A DNA stretch of 64,000 nucleotides from positions 186,001 through 250,000 of the forward strand of contig JAKQDQ010000181.1 of assembly GCA_029573725.1 (NCBI GenBank), in the 5' to 3' direction. Positions 8,771 through 16,678 of the stretch are shown here, in pieces. How positions within the stretch are numbered: the stretch's first letter is position 1; each line of letters starts with the position of its first letter. Origin of the DNA: Verrucomicrobiota bacterium (GTDB lineage Bacteria; Verrucomicrobiota; Verrucomicrobiia; Limisphaerales; JADLHS01). Made by a program: the position numbers and the translations under genes. The notes beneath the pieces were generated by a model. That model saw only the letters and a list, made by a program, of their open reading frames with translations. It searched no databases and was not told where the DNA came from.

Positions 8771-10522
8771 TCAAATCTTGACGGTCACGCCGGCATCGCC
8801 CAGCCCCGCCCAGGTCAGACCGTTGAACGCCGGCACATCCTTCGCCATCTCGTTGAACAGCCCTTCAATGGTTTGGAAGCCGCTGCGTCCGGTGAGGTTG
8901 TAAACCAGGTCGTGCAGGAAATCCCATTCGGCCCGCGCATCGCCGGGCGGCTGGATCGCCTGCAGGAACTTTTGCACCCGTCCGTCGCGATTCGTGAATG
9001 TTCCGCGCTTCTCGGCGTGGGCGCAGCCCGGCAAAACGTAATGCGCGTACTGCGCAGTGGCGTTCGGTAAAATGTCACTGACGATCAACGTCTCCAATTT
9101 GCCGAGCAACTCCGCCGTAAGGCCATGTTCCTGCACCACTTCACTGGTGAGTTCTTTCGCACCCAGTTGGTCGCTCCCGACCGAATGCATCAACAAATCC
9201 TCCCCGAACACGATCAGCGTCTTGATCGTCCCACTGGCAATGCCCTCGGCAATCTTCACGAGGTTGATGCCCATTTCGGTGAAGCTGATGCCGGTCAAGC
9301 GCGAGCCGTTGGTGTTGGGATTTTTGTCCGCGTCCAACAGCAAATGGTCGCCCTTGCCGATGCGGGGAATGGAATCGCTGATTGCGCCGAGCTTCGCCTT
9401 CAGTTTGCTCAACAGCCACAGTTCCTCGTTGGTCTGGCGCGCCGAGGCGATGATCGCCACGGACCCCGGCGCCGCCAATTTGAGCTTGTCGGCCATTTCG
9501 CTCAGCGCCGTGGTCCAGGTGGATTTTTCCCCGCGTACCAGCACGTCCAGCAACCGGTCTTCGCGGTGAATCCATTTGTAATGCAAACGGCCTGCGTCAC
9601 ACATCCACGGCCCGTTGACGCCGTCATTTTCGCGCGGGGTGTAGCGGTGGATTTTGCCTTCGCGGGAACCGATGAGAATATTGCAGCCGGTCGCGCAGCT
9701 CGTGCAGATGCTCTTGGTCTCCTTGAGAAACCAGGTGCGCATCTGGAAGCGGAAATCTTTCGACGTCAGCGCACCCACGGGGCAAATGTCCACAGTGTTC
9801 AGCGTGTAATTGTTGTCGAAGGGCTTGCCGGGGTAGGCGGTCAGCGTGCTGTAGCTGCCCCGGTTGACGAAGCTCAACGCATCGTCCCCGACGACATCGC
9901 GGGTGAACCGGATGCAGCGCGAACACATGATGCAACGTTCGGCGTCCAGCACGATGCGCGGGCCCAGATCCTCGGCCTTGGGCTTGTGCACCTTGGGCTC
10001 GACCAGCCGGCTGGCGCTCGCGCCGTAATCAAGGGAGTATTCCTGCAGTTTGCATTCACCGGCCTTGTCGCAGATCGGGCAGTCCAGCGGATGATTGATG
10101 AGCAGGAATTCCAGGACGCCCTCGCGCATCTGTTTCACGCCGGGGGTCTGCGTATAAATTTCCATGCCGGGTGAAATCGGCGTGGCGCAGGCAATGGCCG
10201 GGCGCGGCGACTTGCGGATCACCGGGGTGCCGTCCGCATTGAGCAGGGGCTTGCGATCCGGGCCGAGCGCCGGAGTGCCGAACTCCACCAGGCACATGCG
10301 GCAGTTTCCGGCGACGGGCAGCTTGGGATGCCAGCAATAATGCGGGATGTCGTTGCGCACCATTTTGCAGGCCTGCAACATCGTGGTGGGGACCGGCTTG
10401 CCCTGCCAGTCCGGCGAGAGCTTTGGCACTTCGATTTCGCGCCCGTCAATCTTGATCCTGATCTTCTCGATCGCGGGCGGCGCGGGCTTGGTTTCAGTTG
10501 TTGGGGTTGCGGACATTGTCAT
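8771..10522 (-). CDS. nuoG: NADH-quinone oxidoreductase subunit G (short form)
   Basis: The large Fe-S subunit of the NADH-dehydrogenase arm. The N-terminal half has all cluster ligands: a 2Fe-2S set (Cys52, 63, 74, 77), the His-liganded 4Fe-4S set in HPLDCPICDKAGEC (His144, Cys148, 151, 157), and CIMCSRC (Cys197, 200, 203) with a distant ICPVGAL Cys. The following molybdopterin-oxidoreductase-like part is short: 583 aa in total against about 900 in E. coli, so the C-terminal domains are cut down. A Pro/Thr-rich N-terminal extension of about 18 residues precedes the ferredoxin fold. A second ATG two codons in is equally possible. It follows nuoF across a composite repeat. Confidence 0.95.
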   Translation of the reverse strand: MTMSATPTTETKPAPPAIEKIRIKIDGREIEVPKLSPDWQGKPVPTTMLQACKMVRNDIPHYCWHPKLPVAGNCRMCLVEFGTPALGPDRKPLLNADGTPVIRKSPRPAIACATPISPGMEIYTQTPGVKQMREGVLEFLLINHPLDCPICDKAGECKLQEYSLDYGASASRLVEPKVHKPKAEDLGPRIVLDAERCIMCSRCIRFTRDVVGDDALSFVNRGSYSTLTAYPGKPFDNNYTLNTVDICPVGALTSKDFRFQMRTWFLKETKSICTSCATGCNILIGSREGKIHRYTPRENDGVNGPWMCDAGRLHYKWIHREDRLLDVLVRGEKSTWTTALSEMADKLKLAAPGSVAIIASARQTNEELWLLSKLKAKLGAISDSIPRIGKGDHLLLDADKNPNTNGSRLTGISFTEMGINLVKIAEGIASGTIKTLIVFGEDLLMHSVGSDQLGAKELTSEVVQEHGLTAELLGKLETLIVSDILPNATAQYAHYVLPGCAHAEKRGTFTNRDGRVQKFLQAIQPPGDARAEWDFLHDLVYNLTGRSGFQTIEGLFNEMAKDVPAFNGLTWAGLGDAGVTVKI

Positions 10523-10784
10523 TCAACGCAAAAGCGCAAGGGCGCGGAGACGCAAAGGAGAACAATCTCATCAGCACCCGGCTGCAGCCGGGTTTGCGGG
10601 CGTGGACAAAAAACGGAAGCGGTTTCAACCGTTTTCGTCGTGCGTCGCGCTCGCGCCAATCCCGCCAAGCCGTTGAAACGGCTGCGGCTTCCCTCCATCG
10701 CCAACACCGGGCTAAAGCCCGGTGCTAATGAGAGGGGGCAATGAAGCCCTTTGCGACTTGGTGTCCTGGCGTCTTGGTGTTGAA
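10523..10784. repeat. composite nested palindromic repeat (nuoF-nuoG gap)
   Basis: Same architecture as 4664-4900: outer arms aacgcaaaagcgcaagggcg .. ctttgcgacttggtgtc, and inside them caccCGGCTGCAGCCGggt (about 10575-10593), a GGTTTCAACCG / CCGTTGAAACGG pair, and caccgggctaaagcccggtg (about 10705-10724). It fills almost the whole gap and would be transcribed with the operon. Confidence 0.85.
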
Positions 10785-10795
10785 AAGGTTTCATT

Positions 10796-12235
10796 TCAAG
10801 CCACGGTTGCTGATTCTTTCCGCTCCGCCGGCGCAGCTTTCGGCTCAACTTTTCCTTTCGCGCGGCCCTCTTCATCCGCCGCGCCTTTGGCCACAAATTC
10901 ATCTTTGAACTTGGCGACAAAACTTTGCACCGGCCAGGAGCAGGCTTCGCCGAAGGCGCAGATCGTGCGCCCGCCGGGAATGTTGTTGGCAATTTTCACC
11001 AGATAATCCGCGTCCTCGGCGCGGCCTTGCCCGTGCGTCAGGCGGTGGAGCGCCTTGCTCATCCAGAGCGAACCTTCGCGGCAGGGCGTGCATTGGCCGC
11101 AGCTCTCGTGCGCGTAAAATTTGCTGATGTTCGCCAGCACTTCCACAATGTCGGTGCTGTCATCCATGACGATGATGGCGCTGGAGCCGGACATGGTGCC
11201 CGCCTGCAACAGGGAATCGAAATCGTAGGGCAGATCCAGCAGATCCACCTCCTGCTCCACGTCCTTGCCGTCCACCTTGCGTTTCAGTTTGAATTTTTCC
11301 CCGGCTTTCAAAACCTTGGAGGAGGATCCCCCCGGAATGATGGCTTTTAATTTGCGCCCCTCGCGCAACCCTCCGCCGAAGTTTGGATCATTGATCAGCT
11401 CGCCCAGCGTTACCTTGCCCACTTCGATTTCGTAATAGCCGGGGCGTTGGACGTGGCCGCTCAAGCTCACGATGCGTGTGCCGGTGTTGTTCGGCGTACC
11501 GAGTTTGGCGTATTCCGCGGCGCCCATCGCGACAATATGTTTCACATGGCACAACGTCTCGACGTTGTTGACGATGGTCGGGCACATGTAGAGCCCGAGC
11601 ACGGCCGGGAAATACGGTGGCTTGATGCGCGGATAGGCGCGTTTGCCTTCGAGTGACTCGATCAGGCCGGTTTCCTCGCCGCAAATGTAGGCGCCCGCGC
11701 CGCGGTGCACGTGAATTTCGAGGTTGTAACCGCTGCCCAGGATGTTTTTGCCGAGGAAACCTTTCGCGCGCGCTTCCTGCAACGCCCGGTTCAACAACTT
11801 CGCCCCCTGGGGCATTTCGCCGCGGATGTAGATGTACGCCAGCTGCACATCATTGGCGAAACACGAGATGATCATGCCCTCGATCAACTGGTGCGGATCC
11901 TTGTGGATGATCTGGCGATCCTTGAACGTGCCCGGTTCGGACTCGTCCGCATTGCAGATGAGGTAAATCGGCTTGCCGCTCTTGCGATCCACGAAGCTCC
12001 ACTTCAGTCCGCACGAGAACCCGGCGCCGCCACGCCCCCGCAGGCCGGCCTGCTTTACGTCATCGCGGAGTTGTTCCTGTGGCGATTTTTTCCGGCCGTC
12101 GGGCAGATCGAGCGATCGCAGCGCGAGCGCCTTTTTGAGCGCGTCGTAACCGCCATGCCGCAAATAGCATTCGATGTCGGGCGTGTAACCCGGTTCATCA
12201 GCGTGCTTCAGGATGAGTTTGAACTCTTGCGGCAT
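10796..12235 (-). CDS. nuoF: NADH-quinone oxidoreductase subunit F
   Basis: The NADH- and FMN-binding 51-kDa subunit of complex I, 479 aa, slightly long because of an Ala/Lys/Glu-rich C-terminal tail. Visible motifs are GRGGAGFSCGLKW (nucleotide/FMN loop), GAGAYICGEETGLIESLEG (NADH binding) and ESCGQCTPCREGS with the fourth Cys in ICAFGEACSWP, which bind cluster N3. It works with NuoE. The gene starts 6 nt after the stop of an 82-aa ORF that lies between it and the tRNA-Gln region. Confidence 0.97.
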   Translation of the reverse strand: MPQEFKLILKHADEPGYTPDIECYLRHGGYDALKKALALRSLDLPDGRKKSPQEQLRDDVKQAGLRGRGGAGFSCGLKWSFVDRKSGKPIYLICNADESEPGTFKDRQIIHKDPHQLIEGMIISCFANDVQLAYIYIRGEMPQGAKLLNRALQEARAKGFLGKNILGSGYNLEIHVHRGAGAYICGEETGLIESLEGKRAYPRIKPPYFPAVLGLYMCPTIVNNVETLCHVKHIVAMGAAEYAKLGTPNNTGTRIVSLSGHVQRPGYYEIEVGKVTLGELINDPNFGGGLREGRKLKAIIPGGSSSKVLKAGEKFKLKRKVDGKDVEQEVDLLDLPYDFDSLLQAGTMSGSSAIIVMDDSTDIVEVLANISKFYAHESCGQCTPCREGSLWMSKALHRLTHGQGRAEDADYLVKIANNIPGGRTICAFGEACSWPVQSFVAKFKDEFVAKGAADEEGRAKGKVEPKAAPAERKESATVA

Positions 12236-12241
12236 ACTTAA

Positions 12242-12490
12242 TTACTTCGTTTCCCAACCACTACTTTTTGCTTGTTGAACAAGCTCTTCGTGTTTTGCTT
12301 TGGCCTTCTTCAGCGCGGTTGCTGAATCACAATTCCATCCAATCTCTATTTCCCACCATTCGTCCAACTCTCGATGGCTCGATAGCGACGCAATTTTCCG
12401 AATCAATTCGGTTGCTTCCTTTCCATAAACATCAACGTTGTGAGCGAAGATGTCGGTTAGCGGATGGTCACCTATTTTTCCGTTTGGCAT
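12242..12490 (-). CDS. small hypothetical protein between nuoE and nuoF
   Basis: An 82-aa frame with ATG start and a base composition more AT-rich than the nuo genes. The product is charged and predicted helical (KEATELIRKIASLSSHREL..., then ATALKKAKAKHEELVQQAK), soluble, with no signal or membrane segment and no motif I recognise. The compact length and acidic/basic mix resemble small proteins of accessory elements, but I assign no function. It ends 6 nt before nuoF on the same strand. The repeat cluster upstream of it (12500-12650) suggests it came in as foreign DNA. Confidence 0.55.
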   Translation of the reverse strand: MPNGKIGDHPLTDIFAHNVDVYGKEATELIRKIASLSSHRELDEWWEIEIGWNCDSATALKKAKAKHEELVQQAKSSGWETK

Positions 12491-12499
12491 TTCAGTTCA

Positions 12500-12650
12500 A
12501 AGCTCCGTCAGGAGCGAAATCTTTGTAGTTAAACCAACCACAAAACTGTTCAGCCCCAGCGGGACGGCATGTGTCGCTCCTAACGGAGCCCTGCAACGAA
12601 TGGAAATCGCCATCTATAAATATGTCGCCCCTACGGGGCTGGGAGTTCTG
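12500..12650. repeat. cluster of GCTCC...GGAGC / GCCCCTACGGGGC palindromic repeats
   Basis: Three short palindromes occur in one stretch: GCTCCGTCAGGAGC (12502-12515), GCTCCTAACGGAGC (12576-12589) and GCCCCTACGGGGC (12627-12639), with linker words such as tataaatatgtcg before the last. The layout is that of a dispersed intergenic repeat; I see no gene in it. Confidence 0.7.
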
Positions 12651-12699
12651 CCGGCTTGACTGGCCGGGGAAACTCCCTAGCCTGTGCGACACGCCGGTT

Positions 12700-12773
12700 T
12701 GCCCGATGGTGTAACGGTAGCACAGCAGACTCTGAATCTGTTTGTCATGGTTCAAATCCATGTCGGGCAACCA
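12700..12773 (+). tRNA. tRNA-Gln (anticodon CTG)
   Basis: A complete cloverleaf: acceptor TGCCCGA / TCGGGCA, D-arm with GGTAGCAC, anticodon stem GCAGA / TCTGT around loop CTCTGAA (anticodon CTG, reads CAG), T-arm ATGGTTCAAATCCAT, discriminator A and encoded CCA. It lies on the plus strand, opposite to the surrounding nuo operon, in the nuoE-nuoF interval. A close isoacceptor with anticodon TTG is at 34596-34669. Confidence 0.96.
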
Positions 12774-12875
12774 GGTCATTTTGTTTCCTCGCATCCAGCT
12801 TCCGGCTCCAGAGATCTCCTCGGGGCGTGAGGGACGGCTGGTTTCATGCGTTCCTTTGGTGGTCATGGCGACGTC

Positions 12876-13409
12876 TCATTCCCGCTTGGTCATCATGGCG
12901 TCCGCCTTCGCCGGGTTCACGTTTTCATGGAACTCGTCATTGCACATCACCACCGGCGCGCCGCCACATCCCGCCAGGCATTCGACGAACTCGACCGAGA
13001 ACCGGCCATCCGGGGTGGTCTGGATTTCGTGCTGGTGCGGGTCCAATCCCAGCCTGGTGCAAAAATGTTCATGCAGTTTCTGCGAGCCGGCCAGGGCGCA
13101 ACTGAGCGTCCGGCAGACCTTGATTTGATATTTTCCAGCGGGCTGCAGCCGAAACATCGGATAGAACGTCAACAGTTCGTAAATGTTGATCGGCGGTAAT
13201 TCCAGTTTGCGTGCAATCCACTCGACCGCCTCCTGGGAAATCCAGCCAAAGTGTTCCTGCATCGCGTGAAGCAGCATGAGCGACGCGCTCCGTTTCACGG
13301 GGTAGTGCGTGATCACTTCGTCAATTTCGGCGGCCAGTGCCGGCGGCACCACGAAGTTGCCTTGCGGTCGCAATACGTTCGGGATTGGGGTCAAACCGGT
13401 AACCTTCAT
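12876..13409 (-). CDS. nuoE: NADH-quinone oxidoreductase subunit E
   Basis: The 24-kDa thioredoxin-like 2Fe-2S subunit (cluster N1a), 177 aa. The ligands appear as CRTLSC in the first motif and CLAGCGG in the second, the normal C-x4-C ... C-x3-C arrangement. The N-terminal helical part EVITHYPVKRSASLMLLHAMQEHFGWIS is typical. It pairs with NuoF. It is followed by the tRNA-Gln/repeat region rather than directly by nuoF. The start MKVTGLTPIPNV lies 45 nt after the nuoD stop. Confidence 0.96.
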   Translation of the reverse strand: MKVTGLTPIPNVLRPQGNFVVPPALAAEIDEVITHYPVKRSASLMLLHAMQEHFGWISQEAVEWIARKLELPPINIYELLTFYPMFRLQPAGKYQIKVCRTLSCALAGSQKLHEHFCTRLGLDPHQHEIQTTPDGRFSVEFVECLAGCGGAPVVMCNDEFHENVNPAKADAMMTKRE

Positions 13410-13454
13410 GACAAAATCATTGGCGCGTCCGGGCGCCGGGCGGCTGATGCGAAT

Positions 13455-14744
13455 TCATCGGTCACATTCTCCCATCACAAAATCCAGCGAGCCGAGGATT
13501 GAAACCGTGTCGCTCACCATGTGTCCCGGCAGCAGGTGCGACAAGATGCTCAGGTTGACAAAGCTGGGACTGCGGATTTTCATCCGATACGGTGTACCGC
13601 CGCCGCGGCTGTAAAGGTAGAATCCCAGCTCGCCCTTCGGGTTTTCGTGGCCGAAGTAAATCTCGCCGGGCGGGCAATTCACCCCCTCAGTCACGAGCAT
13701 GAATTGATGGATCAACTCCTCCATGCGCGTCAGCACCTTCTGCTTCGGCGGCAGGATGATTTTGCCATCGGCCACATTGACGGGCTCCCGGGTGGTGTTC
13801 TCGAAACCGCCCGGGATCTGGTCGAGGCATTGGTGGATGATCCGTACGCTCTGGCGCATTTCCTCGATGCGACACAGATAGCGGTCGTAGCAATCGCCCA
13901 CCTCCCCGACCGGCACGTCAAACTGCAAATCCCGGTAGCACAAATACGGGTGGTCCTTGCGCAGGTCGCGGCTGACGCCACTGCCCCGCAGATTCGGCCC
14001 GCTCAGGCCAAAATCAATCGCGTCGGTCTTGGAAATTACGCCGATGTCCCGGGTGCGGTCCACCCAGATTTTATTGCGCGTCAACAGCAGTTCCACCTCG
14101 TCAATGTTGACGATCACTTCCCCGGCGAACTGGCGCACGGCGGCGCACCAGCCGGGCGGCGTGTCTCGCGACACCCCGCCAATGCGCGTGTACGTCGTGG
14201 TGAACCGCGCCCCGGTGAGCGCCTCGCAGAGATTGTAAATTTTTTCGCGCTCGGTGAATGTCAGCAGGAAAACCGTCATGGCGCCCACGTCCATCGAGAA
14301 GGCCCCCAGTCCGATCAGGTGCGACGAGATGCGCGCCAGTTCCGCGCAGATGACGCGAATATATTGGCACCGGGGCGGAAGTTTCTCATGAATGCCGAGG
14401 AGTTTTTCCACGGCGAGCGCATAGGCGACGTTGTTCGCCAGCGGCGCGAGATAATCCAGCCGATCCGTGTACGGGATGAACTGGGTGTAGGTCATGTTCT
14501 CGGCGATCTTCTCGTCGCCACGATGCAAATACCCGATGTCCGGCGTCGCCTTGAGAATCGCTTCGCCATCCAGCTCCAACACGATGCGCAACACGCCGTG
14601 TGTGGACGGATGCGACGGCCCCATGTTGAGGACCATCTTTTCGCCCTGCATGTCCTGCAAATCCTCGGCGGGCGGCAGCGATTGCGCCGCCGTCTGCGCC
14701 TGTGCACCGGTGTCGCGAATCGTGATTTCTTGAACTTCAGGCAT
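13455..14744 (-). CDS. nuoD: NADH-quinone oxidoreductase subunit D
   Basis: The 49-kDa subunit, related to the large subunit of NiFe hydrogenases, that forms the quinone site with NuoB; 429 aa. The family opening GEKMVLNMGPSHPSTHGVLR, the quinone-site region, and the C-terminal SILGSLDFVMGECDR are present. It is a separate NuoD, not a NuoCD fusion. An N-terminal leader of about 30 Gln/Ala-rich residues precedes the conserved domain. Four non-nuo genes separate it from nuoC upstream; the DUF2130 stop is 4 nt before its ATG. Confidence 0.97.
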   Translation of the reverse strand: MPEVQEITIRDTGAQAQTAAQSLPPAEDLQDMQGEKMVLNMGPSHPSTHGVLRIVLELDGEAILKATPDIGYLHRGDEKIAENMTYTQFIPYTDRLDYLAPLANNVAYALAVEKLLGIHEKLPPRCQYIRVICAELARISSHLIGLGAFSMDVGAMTVFLLTFTEREKIYNLCEALTGARFTTTYTRIGGVSRDTPPGWCAAVRQFAGEVIVNIDEVELLLTRNKIWVDRTRDIGVISKTDAIDFGLSGPNLRGSGVSRDLRKDHPYLCYRDLQFDVPVGEVGDCYDRYLCRIEEMRQSVRIIHQCLDQIPGGFENTTREPVNVADGKIILPPKQKVLTRMEELIHQFMLVTEGVNCPPGEIYFGHENPKGELGFYLYSRGGGTPYRMKIRSPSFVNLSILSHLLPGHMVSDTVSILGSLDFVMGECDR

Positions 14745-14748
14745 GGGA

Positions 14749-15744
14749 TTATTCTCTCGGTGCTGGGAGCGCTAAAGGTTCAAACCTCGGTTTTTCTAAC
14801 TTAATCGGTTCTTTGCCGCTCAGAACACGGCCAACATTTTCTTGAATATGGGAAACATCGCGGTGGATCGTTTGGTAAATTTCGTTTCTCTCAAGCCAAT
14901 CTCTTTTGTGCTGCTCCATTTCCTTCTTCAAGTTTTTGCGTGCTCGCTCTGCCTGTGAAATCGCTTCTTCCAAAGGAGTTCTGCAAATTGGACTTGTGAC
15001 GTAATCCATCAATCGTTTTGCGGCCGCTTCTCTCTGTGCGGCATCAAGTCGTTGCTCGGCCATCGCGACGAGGCTTCTGCGACAAATTCCTGCCAACGTC
15101 AAAACGCCAGCTTGCGACACGATAAAAACTCCATCCTCTTGATCCAAACCCGCGAATCCTTTCCGCGTGCCGATAGTGACAAGAATTCCAAAATCTGCGT
15201 TCCGAGTTTTCTTAGCCAACGCGGTTTGTTTTACGTGGTCGGAAAGAATTCGGTCCATGTGCTTGCACTCATAAACGATGCACCCGATGTCTTCGCCTTT
15301 GAAGCGAACGAAATGAAGCACATCCCCGCCTTTGCCGGCATGCTTAATTCGGTCACTTGGGAATTCTTTTTCAAGACGGCTGACCAAAACTTTTTCGTCA
15401 GCCAAGCCAATTTCTTGTGGGGTTATTCCCTGCTTCAGTTGTTGGTATTTCTCTTTGAGTTTCTTAAACGCTACATTTTGAGACTGCATCATCCGGTCAT
15501 ATTTTCGTTTTGCGAATTCTTGACCTTTTTTATGTCCCTCAACTTCTGCCTGCTTTGCTTTCTGTTTGGCTTCTTTTGCTTGCTTCTTGGCCTGGGCGGC
15601 GACTGCTTGCGCAGCAGATGCTTGTTTCCTTAATTTTTCCAATTCGCCCTTTTGAACTTTACGTTCGTCCTCCTGAATCTTGATCACCTTATGAAAATGA
15701 TCTTTGGTCAATTCACTCTTGCAGAGCGGACAATAGTATTTCAT
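14749..15744 (-). CDS. DUF2130-like protein with coiled coil and PD-(D/E)XK-type core
   Basis: A 331-aa protein of unknown cellular role. It starts with a small metal-ligand-like stretch (Cys5, Cys8, then His16 and His18), continues with a long Lys/Ala/Glu-rich coiled coil (about residues 30-105), and then has a nuclease-like core: EKEFPSDRI, GKGGDVLHFV and YECKHMD, giving the Asp ... Glu-x-Lys signature of restriction-endonuclease folds. A second helical stretch closes the protein, which ends ALPAPRE. DUF2130 proteins are suspected nucleases but not well studied. It stands between the DUF2442 gene and nuoD, closely spaced on both sides (10 and 4 nt), so it must share the operon transcript. 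Confidence 0.75.
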   Translation of the reverse strand: MKYYCPLCKSELTKDHFHKVIKIQEDERKVQKGELEKLRKQASAAQAVAAQAKKQAKEAKQKAKQAEVEGHKKGQEFAKRKYDRMMQSQNVAFKKLKEKYQQLKQGITPQEIGLADEKVLVSRLEKEFPSDRIKHAGKGGDVLHFVRFKGEDIGCIVYECKHMDRILSDHVKQTALAKKTRNADFGILVTIGTRKGFAGLDQEDGVFIVSQAGVLTLAGICRRSLVAMAEQRLDAAQREAAAKRLMDYVTSPICRTPLEEAISQAERARKNLKKEMEQHKRDWLERNEIYQTIHRDVSHIQENVGRVLSGKEPIKLEKPRFEPLALPAPRE

Positions 15745-15754
15745 GAATTGGCTT

Positions 15755-16138
15755 TCAGTTTTCTAGCGTCCGCACGCGCGGCTTGCGTTTCGGCTTTTTG
15801 TAAGAAACTGGCTTGGTTTTTCGCTCCGAGACTGACGCAGCCGGAAAAGCGGTTTCACTCAACACCAAATGCGCCGATTCAACGGGGTCGCCTTCGAGAA
15901 TGTTAGCTCCGTACGAATCCATGATGGGAAAAATCATTTCGTAATCGCCCCACATCAAATCGCCGTCGTGGATGTGAAATGACTTGAATGCCGCCAGGCG
16001 GCGATACTTCCTGAACATGGGATTCCGGGCCTGCTTGAGAAACGGGCCGAAGTCCACAACGCGATGTGTGCCGTCGTTGAACTTGATGTCCACTCGATGA
16101 CGCGGCACATACCGGGCTGCTTTGACTCGCAAAAACAT
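15755..16138 (-). CDS. DUF2442 domain protein
   Basis: Reads as a 127-aa protein from the ATG at 16138 (MFLRVKAARYV); an upstream ATG at 16180 would overlap the preceding gene. The stretch VDIKFNDGTHRVVDFGPFL followed by F..FHIHDGDLMWGDYEM and a FPI motif matches the DUF2442 fold, a small domain usually found in toxin-antitoxin or regulator contexts. A basic tail of about 25 residues follows and ends KPRVRTLEN, strikingly like the C-terminus of NuoC (EPRVRTPEN). It overlaps no neighbour; the HigA-like stop lies 10 nt upstream. Confidence 0.75.
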   Translation of the reverse strand: MFLRVKAARYVPRHRVDIKFNDGTHRVVDFGPFLKQARNPMFRKYRRLAAFKSFHIHDGDLMWGDYEMIFPIMDSYGANILEGDPVESAHLVLSETAFPAASVSERKTKPVSYKKPKRKPRVRTLEN

Positions 16139-16148
16139 AGATACAAAC

Positions 16149-16373
16149 TCACGCCAACTCCGCCACGTTGTCGTCCTCATATTTTTCGATGAGGACGCCG
16201 AGAACTTCCATCAGCGAAGCGAGCGGATGGCCTTCATCCTCGCCCACTTCATCCACGAGGCGGTCGAGCAGCTTCACAAGCTGGCGGTAATCGCGTTCGT
16301 TGTGAGGCACACGCAAGGTCGGCTCGACTATTGGCCAGGCCTCAAACGCTTTTTCAATTTGTGCGGTTGACAT
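16149..16373 (-). CDS. HigA-like antitoxin, N-terminal domain only
   Basis: About 74 aa from the ATG at 16373 (MSTAQIEKAF), which follows an AGAG box; an ATG at 16391 would overlap the higB end by 16 nt. The sequence VPHNERDYRQLVKLLDRLVD, then HPLASLMEVLGVLIEKYED, matches the N-terminal helical domain of COG5499/HigA antitoxins. The helix-turn-helix domain that normally follows (about 60 residues) is missing: the frame stops after NVAELA and the next gene begins at once. It lies directly after higB, the usual order for the family. Whether a shortened antitoxin still neutralises the toxin or can bind the operator cannot be told from sequence. Confidence 0.72.
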   Translation of the reverse strand: MSTAQIEKAFEAWPIVEPTLRVPHNERDYRQLVKLLDRLVDEVGEDEGHPLASLMEVLGVLIEKYEDDNVAELA

Positions 16374-16375
16374 AA

Positions 16376-16666
16376 CTATCTCTCTTTCCATTTGCCGGCG
16401 TCATACTCGGCGTGTGTAAGCACGGCACGAATATACACCTTGCGCCGATTGTAATGAATCGCCGCCACCAAGCGAGCCTTGTTGCCGCCAACGTTGAACA
16501 CCGTCAACCCACCAACTTGATCCGCGTGCGAGAACACACGGCAAAGTTCGGCAAAGTTCGCCGGATTATTTTTCCTCAACACGCGATACCAATGTGCCAG
16601 CCCGCTCGTCGCCGTCGGATGTTTTTCGGCAAATTCGATCAGCCGCTTGCGCGTGATGATGTGCAT
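16376..16666 (-). CDS. higB: HigB-family toxin (mRNA interferase)
   Basis: A 96-aa protein with the signature of the HigB_toxin family: MHIITRKRLIEFAEKHP at the start, a WYR block, then VFNVGGNKARLVAAIHYNRRKVYIRAVLTHAEYD. The family cleaves mRNA at the ribosome and is held in check by a HigA antitoxin. All the conserved aromatic and basic residues of the C-terminal strand are present (RLVAAIHY, THAEYD), so the toxin looks intact. It begins 12 nt after the nuoC stop and precedes a HigA-like gene lacking its HTH. Confidence 0.9.
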   Translation of the reverse strand: MHIITRKRLIEFAEKHPTATSGLAHWYRVLRKNNPANFAELCRVFSHADQVGGLTVFNVGGNKARLVAAIHYNRRKVYIRAVLTHAEYDAGKWKER

Positions 16667-16678
16667 GGCGCATGTAAA

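Noticed and set aside
8514..8774. 86-aa frame overlapping the nuoG stop and nuoH start
   Set aside because: It begins with TTG, is Arg/Gly/Thr-rich with no structure, and its overlap with both genes is what one expects from a random open frame in a GC-rich spacer.
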